Assembly (NCBI RefSeq): GCF_027923905.1 | Contig: NZ_AP026966.1 | Location: 4,837,001 to 4,901,000, forward strand | Length of the DNA: 64,000 nucleotides | Direction: 5' to 3' | DNA from: Massilia varians | Lineage (GTDB): Bacteria; Pseudomonadota; Gammaproteobacteria; Burkholderiales; Burkholderiaceae_D | Shown: positions 54,696-64,000 of the stretch, one piece after another | How the letters are laid out: each line of letters begins with the position of its first letter | How positions within the stretch are numbered: position 1 is the stretch's first letter | Notes under the pieces: model-generated | The model's database searches: none | The model's input: only the letters and a program-made list of their open reading frames with translations | Told to the model about the DNA's origin: nothing | Translations under genes and position numbers: made by a program

Positions 54696-57600
54696 TCAGT
54701 ACTCGACCGCCACGTCCTTCGCCCCCAGCGTCAGCTCCAGCTGCTGCTTGAGCGTATCCGAAGGCGCCACCCGCCAGTCGTCCCCGAGCTGCAGGATCGC
54801 TTCCACGCCCTGCGGCTTGATTCGAAGGCTGACCGGCATGCCGTCCTGCATGCGGTGCGGCTGCAGGACCTCGGCCAGCTTGGCGGGATTCAGGTCGCAG
54901 GGCACGTCCATCTCCAGCTTGAAGCCGTACTGGATGCGCGCCGCGGCGATGTCGAACACCTTCTCGGCCGTGATGCGCAGGCCGCCGTTGAAGCGGTCTT
55001 CCGAGACCTTGCCGACCACCAGCAGGAATTCGTCTTCCTTGAAGATGTTCTTGTTCTGCTCCAGCAGCTCGCTGTAGATGGTCACTTCGACCACGCCGGT
55101 CTTGTCGTCCAGCGCCACGATCAGGATCTTGCCGCGCTGGGTCATCTGGGTGCGCACGCCGGTGATCACGCCGCACAGCATGCGCGGGTCGCGCGAGGGC
55201 TCCAGGTCCTTCAGCTTGGTCTTGGCGAAGCGCCGTACTTCCGCCGCGTAGGAGTCGAACATGTGGCCCGACAGGTAGTAGCCGAGCGCGATCTTCTCTT
55301 CGGCCAGCTTCTGGCGGTCGGTCCACGGGGTCGCCTTGACGTATTCCGGCGGGGCCACCAGGTCGGAATCGTCGCCGCCGAACAGGCTGACCTGGTTGGC
55401 GCTAGCGGCGGCCTGGCCGGCCGCTTCCATGGCGAAGCCCACCGACGCCAGCAGCACGGCGCGGTCGACGCCGAAGCAATCCATGGCGCCGGCACGGATC
55501 AGGCTCTCGATGGTGCGGCGGTTGATCTGCTTGCGGTCCACCCGCATGCAGAAGTCGAACAGGTCCTTGAACTTGCCTCCTTCGGTGCGCGCGGCAATGA
55601 TCGCCTCGATCGCGCCCTGCCCCGCGCCCTTGACGCCGCCCAGGCCGTAGCGGATGTTCGAGACCTGCTTGCCGGTCACGGAACGCGGCTGGCCTTCCGG
55701 GGTGAAGCGGAAGTGGGATTCGTTGACGTCCGGCGGCAGGATGGTGAGCTTGCAGACGTCGATCGCGTCCTCGACCAGGATCTTGATCTTCTCGGTGTCT
55801 TCCATCGCCAGCGACATGTTGGCTGCCATGAACGCGGCGGTGTGGTGCACCTTCAGATACGCCGTGTGGTAGGACAGCAGCGCATAGGCGGCCGCGTGCG
55901 ACTTGTTGAAGCCGTAGCCCGCGAACTTCTCCATCAGGTCGAAGATCTCGTCGGCCTTTTCCTGGCTCAATCCGTCCTTGGCGGCGCCGGCGCGGAAGAT
56001 CGCACGGTGCTCGGCCATCTCCTCGGCCTTCTTTTTACCCATCGCGCGGCGCAGCATGTCCGCGCCGCCCAGCGAGTAGCCGCCGACGATCTGCGCCATC
56101 TGCATGACCTGCTCCTGGTAGACCATGATGCCGTAGGTCTCGGACAGGATGGACTCGGTGCGCGGGTCCGGGTAGTCGAACTTCTCGCCGTGTTTTCGTT
56201 TGCAGAAGTCGGGAATCAGGTCCATCGGGCCCGGACGGTACAAGGCGACCAGCGCGATGATGTCCTCGAAGCGGTCGGGACGCGCGTCCTTCAGCATGCC
56301 CTGCATGCCGCGCGATTCAAGCTGGAAGATCGCGACGGTCTTGGCTTCGGACAGCAGCTTGTAGGACGGCCGGTCGGTCAGCGGCAGGGTTTCGAGGTTG
56401 AAGTCGGCGTCGGCCGGGTCGAGCGCGCGGATGTAGTTCACCGCGCGGTCCAGGATGGTCAGCGTGGTCAGGCCCAGGAAGTCGAACTTGACCAGGCCGA
56501 CGGCTTCGACGTCGTCCTTGTCGTACTGCGACACCACGCCGGCGTCGCCGCCCTGGGTGTACAGCGGGCAGAAGTCGGTGAGTTTACCCGGCGCGATCAG
56601 CACGCCCCCGGCGTGCATGCCGATGCCGCGGGTGATGCCCTCGACCTGCTGGGCGAGGTCGAGCAGCTGCTTGACCTCTTCCTCGTTCTCGAGGCGCTCC
56701 TTGAGCAGCGGTTCCTCTTCGATGGCCTCGGCGATCGAGACCGGCTTGCCCGGCTTGAACGGGATCAGCTTGGAGATGCCGTCGCAGAAGTTGTAGCCGA
56801 AGTCGAGCACGCGGCCGACGTCGCGGATCGCGCCCTTGGCCGCCATGGTGCCGAAGGTGGCGATCTGCGATACTGCATCACGTCCGTACAGGTCCTTCAC
56901 GTGCTGAATCACCAGTTCGCGCTTTTCCTGGCAGAAGTCGATGTCGAAGTCGGGCATCGAGACGCGTTCCGGGTTCAGGAAGCGCTCGAACAGCAGGTTG
57001 TACTTCAGCGGATCGAGGTCGGTGATCTTGAGCGCGTAGGCCACCAGCGAGCCGGCGCCCGAGCCGCGGCCCGGGCCGATCGGCACGCCGTTGTTCTTGC
57101 CCCACTGGATGAATTCCGCCACGATCAGGAAGTAGCCCGGGAACTTCATCTTGATGATGGTCTGGTTCTCGAATTCCAGCCGCGCCTCGTAGCGCGGACG
57201 TTCCTTTTCACGCTGCTCTTCGTTCGGGTACAGCTGCACCAGGCGCTCTTCCAGGCCCTTTTTCGTCTCGGACACGAGGAAGTCGTCGATGCTCATGCCG
57301 TCCGGGGTCGGGAAGTCCGGCAGCTGCGGTTTACCCAGCGTGAGGGTGACGTTGCAGCGCTTGGCGATCTCCACCGAGTTGGCGAGCGCGCCCGGCAGGT
57401 CGGCGAACAGTTCCGCCATCTCGGCCTGCGTCTTGAAGCACATCTCTTCGTTGAAGCGGCGCACGCGCTTGGCGTTGGCCAGCATCTCGCCTTCGGCGAT
57501 GCAGACGCGCGCTTCGTGGGCGATGAATTCGTCCTTGTTCAGGAACTGCACCGGATGGGTCGCCACCACCGGCAGGCCCAGGCGCCCGGCCAGGGCCACC

Positions 57601-58193
57601 GAGTGGCGCACGCCCTGCTCCTGGTTTGCTTGGCCCGCGCGCTGGATCTCGATGTAGAAGTGGCCCGGGAAGATGCGCGCCCAGCGCTCGGCCGCACGTT
57701 CGGCGCGCTCGATGTCGCCATTGTCGATGGCCTGGCCGACGTCCCCAAAAGCCGCGCCCGAGAGCACGATCAGGGCATTGGCCTGGTCGACGTCCGGCTC
57801 CAGCGTGGAGGTTGACGTCGCCAGCGCTTCCAGCCACTCGACGCGGATCTCGGCGCGGCCCTTGTATTGATTGGTGAGCCAGGCCTTCGAGAGCAGGTCA
57901 CACAGCTGCAGGTAGCCGGTTCGGTTTTTCGCCAGGATCAGGAGGCGCGACGGCTTGTCGCGGTTCTCGTCGTTGGTGATCCAGGCGTCGACGCCGACGA
58001 TCGGCTTGATTCCCTTCCCGCGCGCCGCTTTATAGAAGCGCACCAGGCAGAACATATTGGCCAGGTCGGTCACGGCCAGCGCCGGCTGCTGGTCCTTCGC
58101 GCACGCCCCCACGATGTCGTCGATGCGCACGAGGCCATCGACGATCGAGTATTCGGAGTGGACGCGGAGGTGGGTGAAGATCGGGGCAGTCAT
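54696..58193 (-). CDS. dnaE: DNA polymerase III subunit alpha
   Basis: A 1165-aa replicative polymerase. N-terminal PHP domain (HLRVHSEYSIVDGLVRIDDI), then the polymerase core with GRGSGAGSLVAYAL and PDFDIDFCQEKR carrying catalytic aspartates, the helix-hairpin-helix region (~830-900) and the OB domain (~1000, MTQRGKILIVALDDKTG). Length is as in E. coli DnaE (1160). Housekeeping gene with its own promoter; separated from the RTX protein gene by a terminator. Confidence 0.98.
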   Translation of the reverse strand: MTAPIFTHLRVHSEYSIVDGLVRIDDIVGACAKDQQPALAVTDLANMFCLVRFYKAARGKGIKPIVGVDAWITNDENRDKPSRLLILAKNRTGYLQLCDLLSKAWLTNQYKGRAEIRVEWLEALATSTSTLEPDVDQANALIVLSGAAFGDVGQAIDNGDIERAERAAERWARIFPGHFYIEIQRAGQANQEQGVRHSVALAGRLGLPVVATHPVQFLNKDEFIAHEARVCIAEGEMLANAKRVRRFNEEMCFKTQAEMAELFADLPGALANSVEIAKRCNVTLTLGKPQLPDFPTPDGMSIDDFLVSETKKGLEERLVQLYPNEEQREKERPRYEARLEFENQTIIKMKFPGYFLIVAEFIQWGKNNGVPIGPGRGSGAGSLVAYALKITDLDPLKYNLLFERFLNPERVSMPDFDIDFCQEKRELVIQHVKDLYGRDAVSQIATFGTMAAKGAIRDVGRVLDFGYNFCDGISKLIPFKPGKPVSIAEAIEEEPLLKERLENEEEVKQLLDLAQQVEGITRGIGMHAGGVLIAPGKLTDFCPLYTQGGDAGVVSQYDKDDVEAVGLVKFDFLGLTTLTILDRAVNYIRALDPADADFNLETLPLTDRPSYKLLSEAKTVAIFQLESRGMQGMLKDARPDRFEDIIALVALYRPGPMDLIPDFCKRKHGEKFDYPDPRTESILSETYGIMVYQEQVMQMAQIVGGYSLGGADMLRRAMGKKKAEEMAEHRAIFRAGAAKDGLSQEKADEIFDLMEKFAGYGFNKSHAAAYALLSYHTAYLKVHHTAAFMAANMSLAMEDTEKIKILVEDAIDVCKLTILPPDVNESHFRFTPEGQPRSVTGKQVSNIRYGLGGVKGAGQGAIEAIIAARTEGGKFKDLFDFCMRVDRKQINRRTIESLIRAGAMDCFGVDRAVLLASVGFAMEAAGQAAASANQVSLFGGDDSDLVAPPEYVKATPWTDRQKLAEEKIALGYYLSGHMFDSYAAEVRRFAKTKLKDLEPSRDPRMLCGVITGVRTQMTQRGKILIVALDDKTGVVEVTIYSELLEQNKNIFKEDEFLLVVGKVSEDRFNGGLRITAEKVFDIAAARIQYGFKLEMDVPCDLNPAKLAEVLQPHRMQDGMPVSLRIKPQGVEAILQLGDDWRVAPSDTLKQQLELTLGAKDVAVEY

Positions 58194-58278
58194 CGTGCCA
58201 TTTTACCTCGTCGGGAAGATCCGATGAAGGCGACGGTGCCGATGTTGCGCTTTAGCATAATCAGCGCGGCCTGCCGGC

Positions 58279-58311
58279 AAAAAAAAAACCGCGGCCATTG
58301 CCGGCCGCGGT
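58279..58311 (-). terminator. Intrinsic terminator of the RTX protein gene
   Basis: On the minus strand, ACCGCGGCC, a 6-nt loop and GGCCGCGGT are followed by ten T. It lies 27 bp after the stop codon of the RTX/Ig-like protein. Confidence 0.9.
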
Positions 58312-58338
58312 TTGTTCACAGTGAAGCCGGCAGCGCCA

Positions 58339-61300
58339 TCACGGCTGCATCTGCCCCAGGACCGCCATGGTGCCGGAAACGTCCAGGCCCGTCATCGGGC
58401 TGGAGCCGATGATTTCGATCACCAGGTCGCGCTCGGTAATGAGGGCGTCCCCGTTCAGGTCGGCGACGAAGAACTGCCTGTTGTCGCTGAAGGTGAACAG
58501 CATCGCCCCGATGTCGCCCTCGCCCACCGCCATCCCGGGCCCGAAAACGCCATGCTCGAAGGCCGTGCTCAGCTGCCCCAGCAGACCGGCGCCCGTCGCT
58601 GCGACCGCAGCGGAGATCGTCAGCGCCTGGCTCCATACGGTGAACGCATGGCCGTCGAGCGCGATCCTGTCCATGCTGCCGGCGCTGACATGCACCTTGT
58701 CGTGGTTCGCCGGCGCGCCGCCGTCGGCCTGGACGAACGAATCACGCGTGGACCCGTCCGGGTTCATGGCGTAGCGGTAGGTGTTCATGCCCGTGCCGCC
58801 CGAGATGATGTCCGCACCGAGGCCGCCGGTGATCGTGTCGTCGCCGGCGCCGCCGGACAGGAAATCATTGGCACTGGTGCCCGTCAGGGTATCGTTGCCG
58901 CCGAAGCCCCATACGTACTGGCCCACCAGGGTCTGGTTGCTTGAGCTGCCGAGCACGTAAGTACGGCCGCTGCTGTCGAAGATCGGCGCCCCCACCGACC
59001 CGATGGCCACCATGCCGCGGCCGTCGGTGAAGATGGTGTCATTCCATTTCTCGCCCAAGAAGAGCTTGCCGTTCGCATCCGTGTTCCCCATGCCGTGGAA
59101 CGCACTCGGAACATGCCCGAACATCACGCTTCCCGGCGTTGCGAGCTGAACATGGACGCCGTTGAAGTCATAGGTCGTCGTCACCGGAGGCTTCACTGGC
59201 GGGCCTTCGACGCGCTGGCTGACGAAGTTCTCGTTCCCGGCCAGGTCGACCTGGCGCAGTTCGACCACCTGGGCGCCATTGCCCAGGTTGACCGGGCCGA
59301 CAGTCACGGTGCCGGTAGCGCCGTCGATCGCATCCGCGCCGACCGTGGCCCAGGTGCCGTTCGCCAGGCGCCACTGCAGCGTGGCGTTGGCATCCAGGGC
59401 GCCTGTGTACGTGAAATACACCTTCGCCTGCGCCAGTCCGCTCACGCTGCCGCTGCCGTTGGGCTGCTCGACCGTGCTGAACGACAGCGCGTTCGCCGGC
59501 TTGCTGGTATCGAGCGTGAACTGCAGCGCAGTCGAGATGGCGCTCGCGTTCCCCACCGCGTCGACCTGGCGCACCACCACGTTCTTGACGCCGTCGCCGG
59601 ACAGGAGCAGGTCGGCGCTGCCGCCCGTGTTTCCGCCGCCGCCATGGTTCCAGTTCACACCGCCATTCAGGCTGTATTGCCAGAAGGTCGCGCCGTCCGT
59701 GTCCAGTCCGGTCACGCGCACCGTGCCCTTGCTGGTGACGCCGTCGTCATTGAACATGCCGGTGTCGCTGAGCAGGGCGAGGCTCGGCTTCGCCGGCGCG
59801 GTATTGTCGTACGTGACCTTGCGCGACACCGGCTGGGTGCTGTTGCCGGCCGCGTCGATCAGGCGCAGCGACAGGGTCGGGCTGCCGGTGGTGTCGATGC
59901 CCGCGATGCTCACCACGGTGCCGTTCATCTGCTCGGCCTTCACCGTGGTCCAGGTTGCGCCGTCGGTCGAATACTGCAGGCGCTCGCCAGCGGCCAGCGC
60001 ACTGCTCAACTGCGCACCCAGGGTGGCATTGGCGACGTTGGTGACGAAATCCGGCGTCAGGTCGTCCTCGCCCTGCGAGATCGAGAGGAGCGAGACCGTC
60101 GTTGCCGGCGCCGTTCCGTCGTACACGATGTCCTGCGTGAGCACGGTAGACGGATTGCCGGCGACGTCGACCGCGCGGATCTGCAGGGTCGGGGTGCTGG
60201 GGGCGTGGACGTCGTAGACGGTCAGGGTCAGGCCATCGAGCGTGGCGCGCGGGCCGGCCGGTGCGCCGATTGCGAACAGCTGCGCATGCGCGTCATCCGC
60301 CTTGATCCAGTTCTGTCCGCCGTCGACGGAGACCTGCACGTAGGCGTGGTCCTCGAGCGCCGTCAACAGGGTGACGGCGACGGTCGCGTATTCCTGGTTG
60401 GTGGTGAAGGCCGGAGCGATATCGCCCTCGCCTTTGCTGAGCGAATCGAAGCGCGCGCCGAAGACCGGGGCCACATTGTCATAGGTGATTGCCTGGGCGG
60501 CGGGCGCACCGGGATTGCCGGCGGCGTCGACCACGCGGATGCGCAGCTCCGGGCTGCCGGTCACATCGACACCTTCGATGCGCACGGCGGTGCCGGTGAT
60601 GTTCGCGGCGGGCAGCTTGATCCAGCTTGCGCCCTGGTCCAGCGAGTACTGCACATAGTCGCCCGCGGCCAGTCCGGCCGACAGGCTCGCCTTGACGGTG
60701 GCGGAAGCGATGTTGGTGGTGAAGTCGTCCCGGTTGTCGGCGCTGCCGTCGATGCCCTGGTCCTGGCTGATCGACAGGATGGTGACGGTCTGGGTTGCGG
60801 CTTCGTTGTCATAGGTGATGCGCTGGGCCGCTGCCGTACCCGGGTTACCGGCGGCATCGACCACGCGGAGCGAGACGGTCGGGCTGGCGGTCGCGTCGAG
60901 GCCGGCAATGCTCACGCTGGTGCCCGCGATGGCCCCGCCGGGCACCATGGTCCAGGTGAGGCCGCCGTCGAGCGAGACTTGCACGTACTCGCCCAGGCCC
61001 AGTTGGGCCGACAGTGTCGCCTCGAGCGTCACGTTCGGCTGGTTGGTGATGAAGTCGGTCGGTGCATGGCCGGTGAGGGAGACGAAGCTGACGGTCTGCC
61101 CGGCCTTCACGTTGTCGTAGGTGATCTTCTGGGTAGTAGCGTCGCCCGGGTTGCCGGCGGCGTCGACCACGCGGATCGAGACCGTCGGGCTGGTGGTGGC
61201 ATCGATGCCTTCGATGCTGACCGACTGGCCGGCGACGGCCGCGGCGCCCAGGGTGATCCAGGCGCCGCCGACCGAGTACTGCACGTACTCGCCTGCGGCC

Positions 61301-62721
61301 AGCACGGCCGACAGGTTTGCCTTGACGGTGATCTGGCCCTGGTTGGTGACGTAGTCAGCCATGTTGTCCGGGCTGTCCTGGCCGGTGTCTTCGCTGATCG
61401 ACACGAAGCTGACGGTCTGCCCGGCCTTCACGTTGTCATAGCTGATCTTCTGCTCCGCGGCGTTGCCCGGGTTGCCGGCGGCGTCGACCACGCGGATGCG
61501 CAGCGTCGGGCTGCCGGTCACATCGACACCTTCGATGCGCACGGCGGTGCCGGCGATGTTCGCGGCGGGCAGCTTGATCCAGCTTGCGGCCTGGTCCAGC
61601 GAGTACTGCACGTAGTCGCCCGCAGCCAGCGCGGCCGACAGGGTCGCCTGGACGGTGGCGAAAGCGACATTGGTGGTGAAGTCGGGGGTCAGGTCGGGGC
61701 TGTCGCCGTCGTCCTGGCTGATCGACACGATGGTGACGGTCTGGGTTGCGGCCGTGCCGTCGTAGGTGATTTGCTGGGCGGCCGAGGCCACGCCCGGGTT
61801 GCCGGCGGCATCGACCACGCGCACCTGGACGACCGGATTCGCGGTCGCGTCGACAGCGACCCGCACCGAGGTGCCGTCGATCTTGTCTGCCGCCACGGTC
61901 GACCAGGTCTGGCCGCCGTCAACGGAATACTGCACGTAGTCGCCCTTGTCCAGTGCGCCCGACAGGGTGAAGCGGACGGTGGCATCGGCCACGTTCGTGA
62001 CGAAGTCCGCGGCATTGTCGCCGGCGCCCTGGCTCACGCTGTGGATGCTAGCGCTCAGGCTCGGCGGCAGCCTGTCGACATCGGCGGCCAGTTGGGACAG
62101 GTCGAAGCCGGCCAGGCTCTCGAGCAGCTGGTATTCCTTGATCGACAGCGCGTCGGCGATCGTCACCGACTTCGCCTCCGCGATCAGCTTGCGCACGGCG
62201 ACGCTCGCGAAGCTGGGCGCGTCCGGCGTGCCGCCGAAGATGGCGCCCTTGACGTCCACGATCTGGTACGCGTCGACGCCGCTCGGCGCAGCCATCGCGA
62301 CCGCCAGCTTCTCGACGCTGCCCTTGATGATGACGGTGCCGGCGTAATCGGTGGCGCTCACGTCGTTCAGGGCGGCGGCATCGAGGGCAAGCTTCTTGCC
62401 GGCGCGGGTCACGGTGTGGGTGTCCAGATCGATCTCGAGCGTATCGGTCGAGGTGCCGATGAAGGTCAGCACGCCGTTCTGGAGGCTCATCGACAATTCC
62501 GGGGGCTGCGGAGTCGGATACACGACTTCGACCGCGGCCGGCATGCCGCCCGTGGCCAGCGCATCGGCGACATCGTCGAGCGTGGCCTCGGCGGGCATCA
62601 CTTCCAGCACCTTCTGCATGCCGCCGCCGCGCAGCAGCGAATCGAGGGTCGAGGGCTTGCCGGCGGCGGCTTCGGCGACGTCGGCCAGGGCGCGCAGGGA
62701 GCGCAACCGGATCGGCCGCAC
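58339..62721 (-). CDS. Giant secreted RTX protein, main (C-terminal) ORF of a frameshifted gene
   Basis: This 1460-aa ORF has only a GTG start, no ribosome site and no DUF4214 start; it continues the DUF4214 ORF upstream in another frame. After a linker with RALADVAEAAAGKP it has about nine repeats of ~95-105 aa, each ending in a VDAAGNPG-like motif (DAAGNPG or variants), in the manner of bacterial Ig-like adhesin repeats. Then come RTX nonapeptides GGNDTLTGTSANDFLSGGAG and a C-terminal region with the Ca-binding-like DLNGDALITERD. Such proteins leave by type I secretion. No signal peptide. Full gene would be 58339-63322, ~1660 aa. Confidence 0.88.
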   Translation of the reverse strand: MRPIRLRSLRALADVAEAAAGKPSTLDSLLRGGGMQKVLEVMPAEATLDDVADALATGGMPAAVEVVYPTPQPPELSMSLQNGVLTFIGTSTDTLEIDLDTHTVTRAGKKLALDAAALNDVSATDYAGTVIIKGSVEKLAVAMAAPSGVDAYQIVDVKGAIFGGTPDAPSFASVAVRKLIAEAKSVTIADALSIKEYQLLESLAGFDLSQLAADVDRLPPSLSASIHSVSQGAGDNAADFVTNVADATVRFTLSGALDKGDYVQYSVDGGQTWSTVAADKIDGTSVRVAVDATANPVVQVRVVDAAGNPGVASAAQQITYDGTAATQTVTIVSISQDDGDSPDLTPDFTTNVAFATVQATLSAALAAGDYVQYSLDQAASWIKLPAANIAGTAVRIEGVDVTGSPTLRIRVVDAAGNPGNAAEQKISYDNVKAGQTVSFVSISEDTGQDSPDNMADYVTNQGQITVKANLSAVLAAGEYVQYSVGGAWITLGAAAVAGQSVSIEGIDATTSPTVSIRVVDAAGNPGDATTQKITYDNVKAGQTVSFVSLTGHAPTDFITNQPNVTLEATLSAQLGLGEYVQVSLDGGLTWTMVPGGAIAGTSVSIAGLDATASPTVSLRVVDAAGNPGTAAAQRITYDNEAATQTVTILSISQDQGIDGSADNRDDFTTNIASATVKASLSAGLAAGDYVQYSLDQGASWIKLPAANITGTAVRIEGVDVTGSPELRIRVVDAAGNPGAPAAQAITYDNVAPVFGARFDSLSKGEGDIAPAFTTNQEYATVAVTLLTALEDHAYVQVSVDGGQNWIKADDAHAQLFAIGAPAGPRATLDGLTLTVYDVHAPSTPTLQIRAVDVAGNPSTVLTQDIVYDGTAPATTVSLLSISQGEDDLTPDFVTNVANATLGAQLSSALAAGERLQYSTDGATWTTVKAEQMNGTVVSIAGIDTTGSPTLSLRLIDAAGNSTQPVSRKVTYDNTAPAKPSLALLSDTGMFNDDGVTSKGTVRVTGLDTDGATFWQYSLNGGVNWNHGGGGNTGGSADLLLSGDGVKNVVVRQVDAVGNASAISTALQFTLDTSKPANALSFSTVEQPNGSGSVSGLAQAKVYFTYTGALDANATLQWRLANGTWATVGADAIDGATGTVTVGPVNLGNGAQVVELRQVDLAGNENFVSQRVEGPPVKPPVTTTYDFNGVHVQLATPGSVMFGHVPSAFHGMGNTDANGKLFLGEKWNDTIFTDGRGMVAIGSVGAPIFDSSGRTYVLGSSSNQTLVGQYVWGFGGNDTLTGTSANDFLSGGAGDDTITGGLGADIISGGTGMNTYRYAMNPDGSTRDSFVQADGGAPANHDKVHVSAGSMDRIALDGHAFTVWSQALTISAAVAATGAGLLGQLSTAFEHGVFGPGMAVGEGDIGAMLFTFSDNRQFFVADLNGDALITERDLVIEIIGSSPMTGLDVSGTMAVLGQMQP

Positions 62722-63322
62722 CGCGCCCGGTGTCGAGCAGCTTCACCAGCGTGGTACCGGTCGCCAGCGCGTCGATCACGGCCGGGGTCCTGGTGGCGCT
62801 GTCCGCCAGCTTCAGGGCAGACCGGGTGACGGCCTCGATCTCGGTCTTGCTCATGTCGAGCGTAATGGCTTTCACCAGCACGCGCGCCGCTTCGATCGCA
62901 GCGTAACCGTCGTAGCTGGCAGTACCGGCGCCGACCTGGGCGGAGAAACTTTCCGCGACCTGCTGGCGCAAGGCCGACAGATCACGGTCGGTGCCCCGGG
63001 CGCCTTTCTGGATCTCGATGGCGGCATCGGCAACCGACATCCTGCCCTGGCTGATGGCGTCGACCCAGAAATCCAGGCCGCCCTGGTCCGGCTCGCGATT
63101 GAACAACTGTTGGTAAATCTGGCTGATGCGCCCGGCCGTGTCCTGCGACGAGAAGCGCACCGTGGCTTCCTCGGAAGTGGCAAAAGCATCGACGAGGAGA
63201 CTGAAATCACCATTGGTGCGAGCCAGTTGGGCCGACCAGAAGGCAAGACCGGCTGCATCGGCTGGGCGACCGTAGTATGCCAAATAGAATGAATTAACCG
63301 TGGAAGCGCAGGTATTAAGCAT
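62048..63322 (-). pseudogene. N-terminal DUF4214 part of the same gene, broken by a +1 frameshift
   Basis: From ATG 63322 the frame encodes two DUF4214 repeats (FYLAYYGRPADAAGLAFW and IYQQLFNREPDQGGLDFW), ending meaningfully at TLVKLLDTG near 62730. After that it turns into an Arg-rich nonsense frame to 62048. Deleting one C from the CCC at 62726-62728 would join it as LLDTGAVRPIRLRSL to the long ORF. Either the gene is recently inactivated or the assembly has one extra base. DUF4214 modules are common at the start of RTX-type surface proteins. Confidence 0.75.
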
Positions 63323-63628
63323 GAAAGTTCTGAAGGGAAATGTTACCAAGAATGAAGCGATTGCCGTGCGGAAGGAAATTTAACACACGGAATTCAACAT
63401 CCATTCCCTTACAGAAACAATAATTGACATTATGTGGGATTCATCCTACAGATTTGAAAGAAATCACGTAAAAATGTTAAATAAAATATATTTTATTATC
63501 GAACAACAAATATTCTTCTAGCACTATAAGTCGTTCATCCATGCGTTGAATGCCAGTTCCATAGAAACTGGCTAGGCGAATAGTTATTCTCTGGGAAGGA
63601 GTCGCAGCCTGCCTGGCCCTGCAGCTTC
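63323..63628. other. AT-rich non-coding spacer between RTX gene and acyltransferase
   Basis: No protein-like ORF. The composition is far poorer in GC than the rest of the window. A perfect 18-bp palindrome, AATAAAATATATTTTATT, is at 63480-63497. It presumably holds the promoter of the RTX gene (minus strand) and the end of the acyltransferase transcript. Confidence 0.55.
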
Positions 63629-64000
63629 TCAATGCACCTCGGCCTGGGCCGCCTGCACACGGTGGCCTCCGTAATTGCGGCGCATGCGCAGGAACGGCTC
63701 CTCGACGATGTGGTAGCACAGCGTCGACAGCGCCCAGGTGGCGCCGTAGGCGACCGCCAGCATGATGGCCGCATCGAGCCAGACCACGCCGGTGGGCGCG
63801 ACCAGGCCAATGCGGGACGCGAACACGTGCAGCAGGCCCATATGCAGCAGATAGAAGGAAAAGCTGATCTTGCCGCCCTGGCTCAGCGCACGTTCGAGCG
63901 CTGTGGGCAGGCGCGGGGCGAACGAGACCCAGGCCAGGATCAGCGCCGCCCAGCCGACGCTTTCCAGGGTCGGCCAGACAATCCAGAAGGCCGAGCGTGG
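63629..64000 (-). CDS. OafA/YrhL-type acyltransferase, C-terminal part (5' end outside window)
   Basis: The frame is open to the window edge, giving 123 codons plus stop. It contains GKISFSFYLLHMGLLHVF, two membrane helices and the ending ALSTLCYHIVEEPFLRMRR, which is the conserved C-terminus of acyltransferase-3 (OafA) proteins that acetylate surface polysaccharides. The start is missing. It is the second acyltransferase-3 gene of the window, but with normal GC. Confidence 0.88.
   Translation of the reverse strand, partial: PRSAFWIVWPTLESVGWAALILAWVSFAPRLPTALERALSQGGKISFSFYLLHMGLLHVFASRIGLVAPTGVVWLDAAIMLAVAYGATWALSTLCYHIVEEPFLRMRRNYGGHRVQAAQAEVH

Noticed and set aside
59095..62829. A 1244-codon plus-strand open frame
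   Set aside because: Antisense to the Ig-like/RTX repeats; composition rich in Arg/His/Gly/Val with no domain signal.

Overview
The window is a continuous piece of a GC-rich bacterial chromosome. The gene content and order fit Oxalobacteraceae (Burkholderiales, Betaproteobacteria), most likely a Massilia/Telluria-type organism. Supporting evidence is the conserved run yebC-purD-hemF-nadD-rsfS-rlmH-maf-rng, the GC-rich codon use, and the short GTAGGGTGGACGG-type inverted repeats between genes. The placement is inferred from gene families, not from a database search. I see no phage, plasmid, IS element, CRISPR array or rRNA. There is one tRNA, tRNA-Thr(CGU).

Left part (1-16.7 kb). Two tandem secreted M1-type metallopeptidases (the first cut by the window edge) share a 602-bp stretch of perfect DNA identity. 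They are followed, with overlapping stop/start codons, by a DUF6702 protein and a TonB-dependent receptor, a probable envelope or nutrient-acquisition operon. Next come a 2OG-Fe dioxygenase, a short DUF1800 protein starting at TTG, an RND efflux adaptor and pump, a Ser/Gly-rich ElaB/YqjD-like membrane protein, and an AT-richer acyltransferase that looks acquired.

Middle-left (16.5-33.8 kb). This is mostly housekeeping: tRNA-Thr, fbp, pepN, a DUF4136 lipoprotein, a minus-strand operon (EamA transporter, mgsA; then quinone oxidoreductase with a coupled 40-aa membrane protein), a DUF2182 membrane protein with a coupled 32-codon leader ORF, and the yebC-to-rng block followed by a CHAD protein and a FrnE-like DsbA protein.

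Centre (33.8-45.2 kb). A formate dehydrogenase locus is read on the minus strand in the order OFA-family transporter, NuoE-NuoF fusion subunit, molybdopterin catalytic subunit, fdhD, then TupB-like permease and TupC-like ATPase. A divergent ModE/LysR-type regulator with a binding-protein-like C-terminus faces it across an AT-rich spacer holding two palindromes built on the same GCATAT core; one covers the regulator start codon. The TupA binding protein and the FdsD subunit are not present. An adenylate-forming acyl-CoA synthetase follows the regulator.

Right part (45.2-64 kb). Surface carbohydrate genes come first: a GH1-RmlD fusion, a glucuronyl C5-epimerase-like protein, an O-antigen ligase coupled to MsbA, and a GT2 glycosyltransferase. 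A DUF5694 protein, a small membrane protein and dnaE follow. A giant DUF4214/Ig-like/RTX secreted protein is split by an apparent single-base frameshift. The window ends inside an OafA-type acyltransferase.
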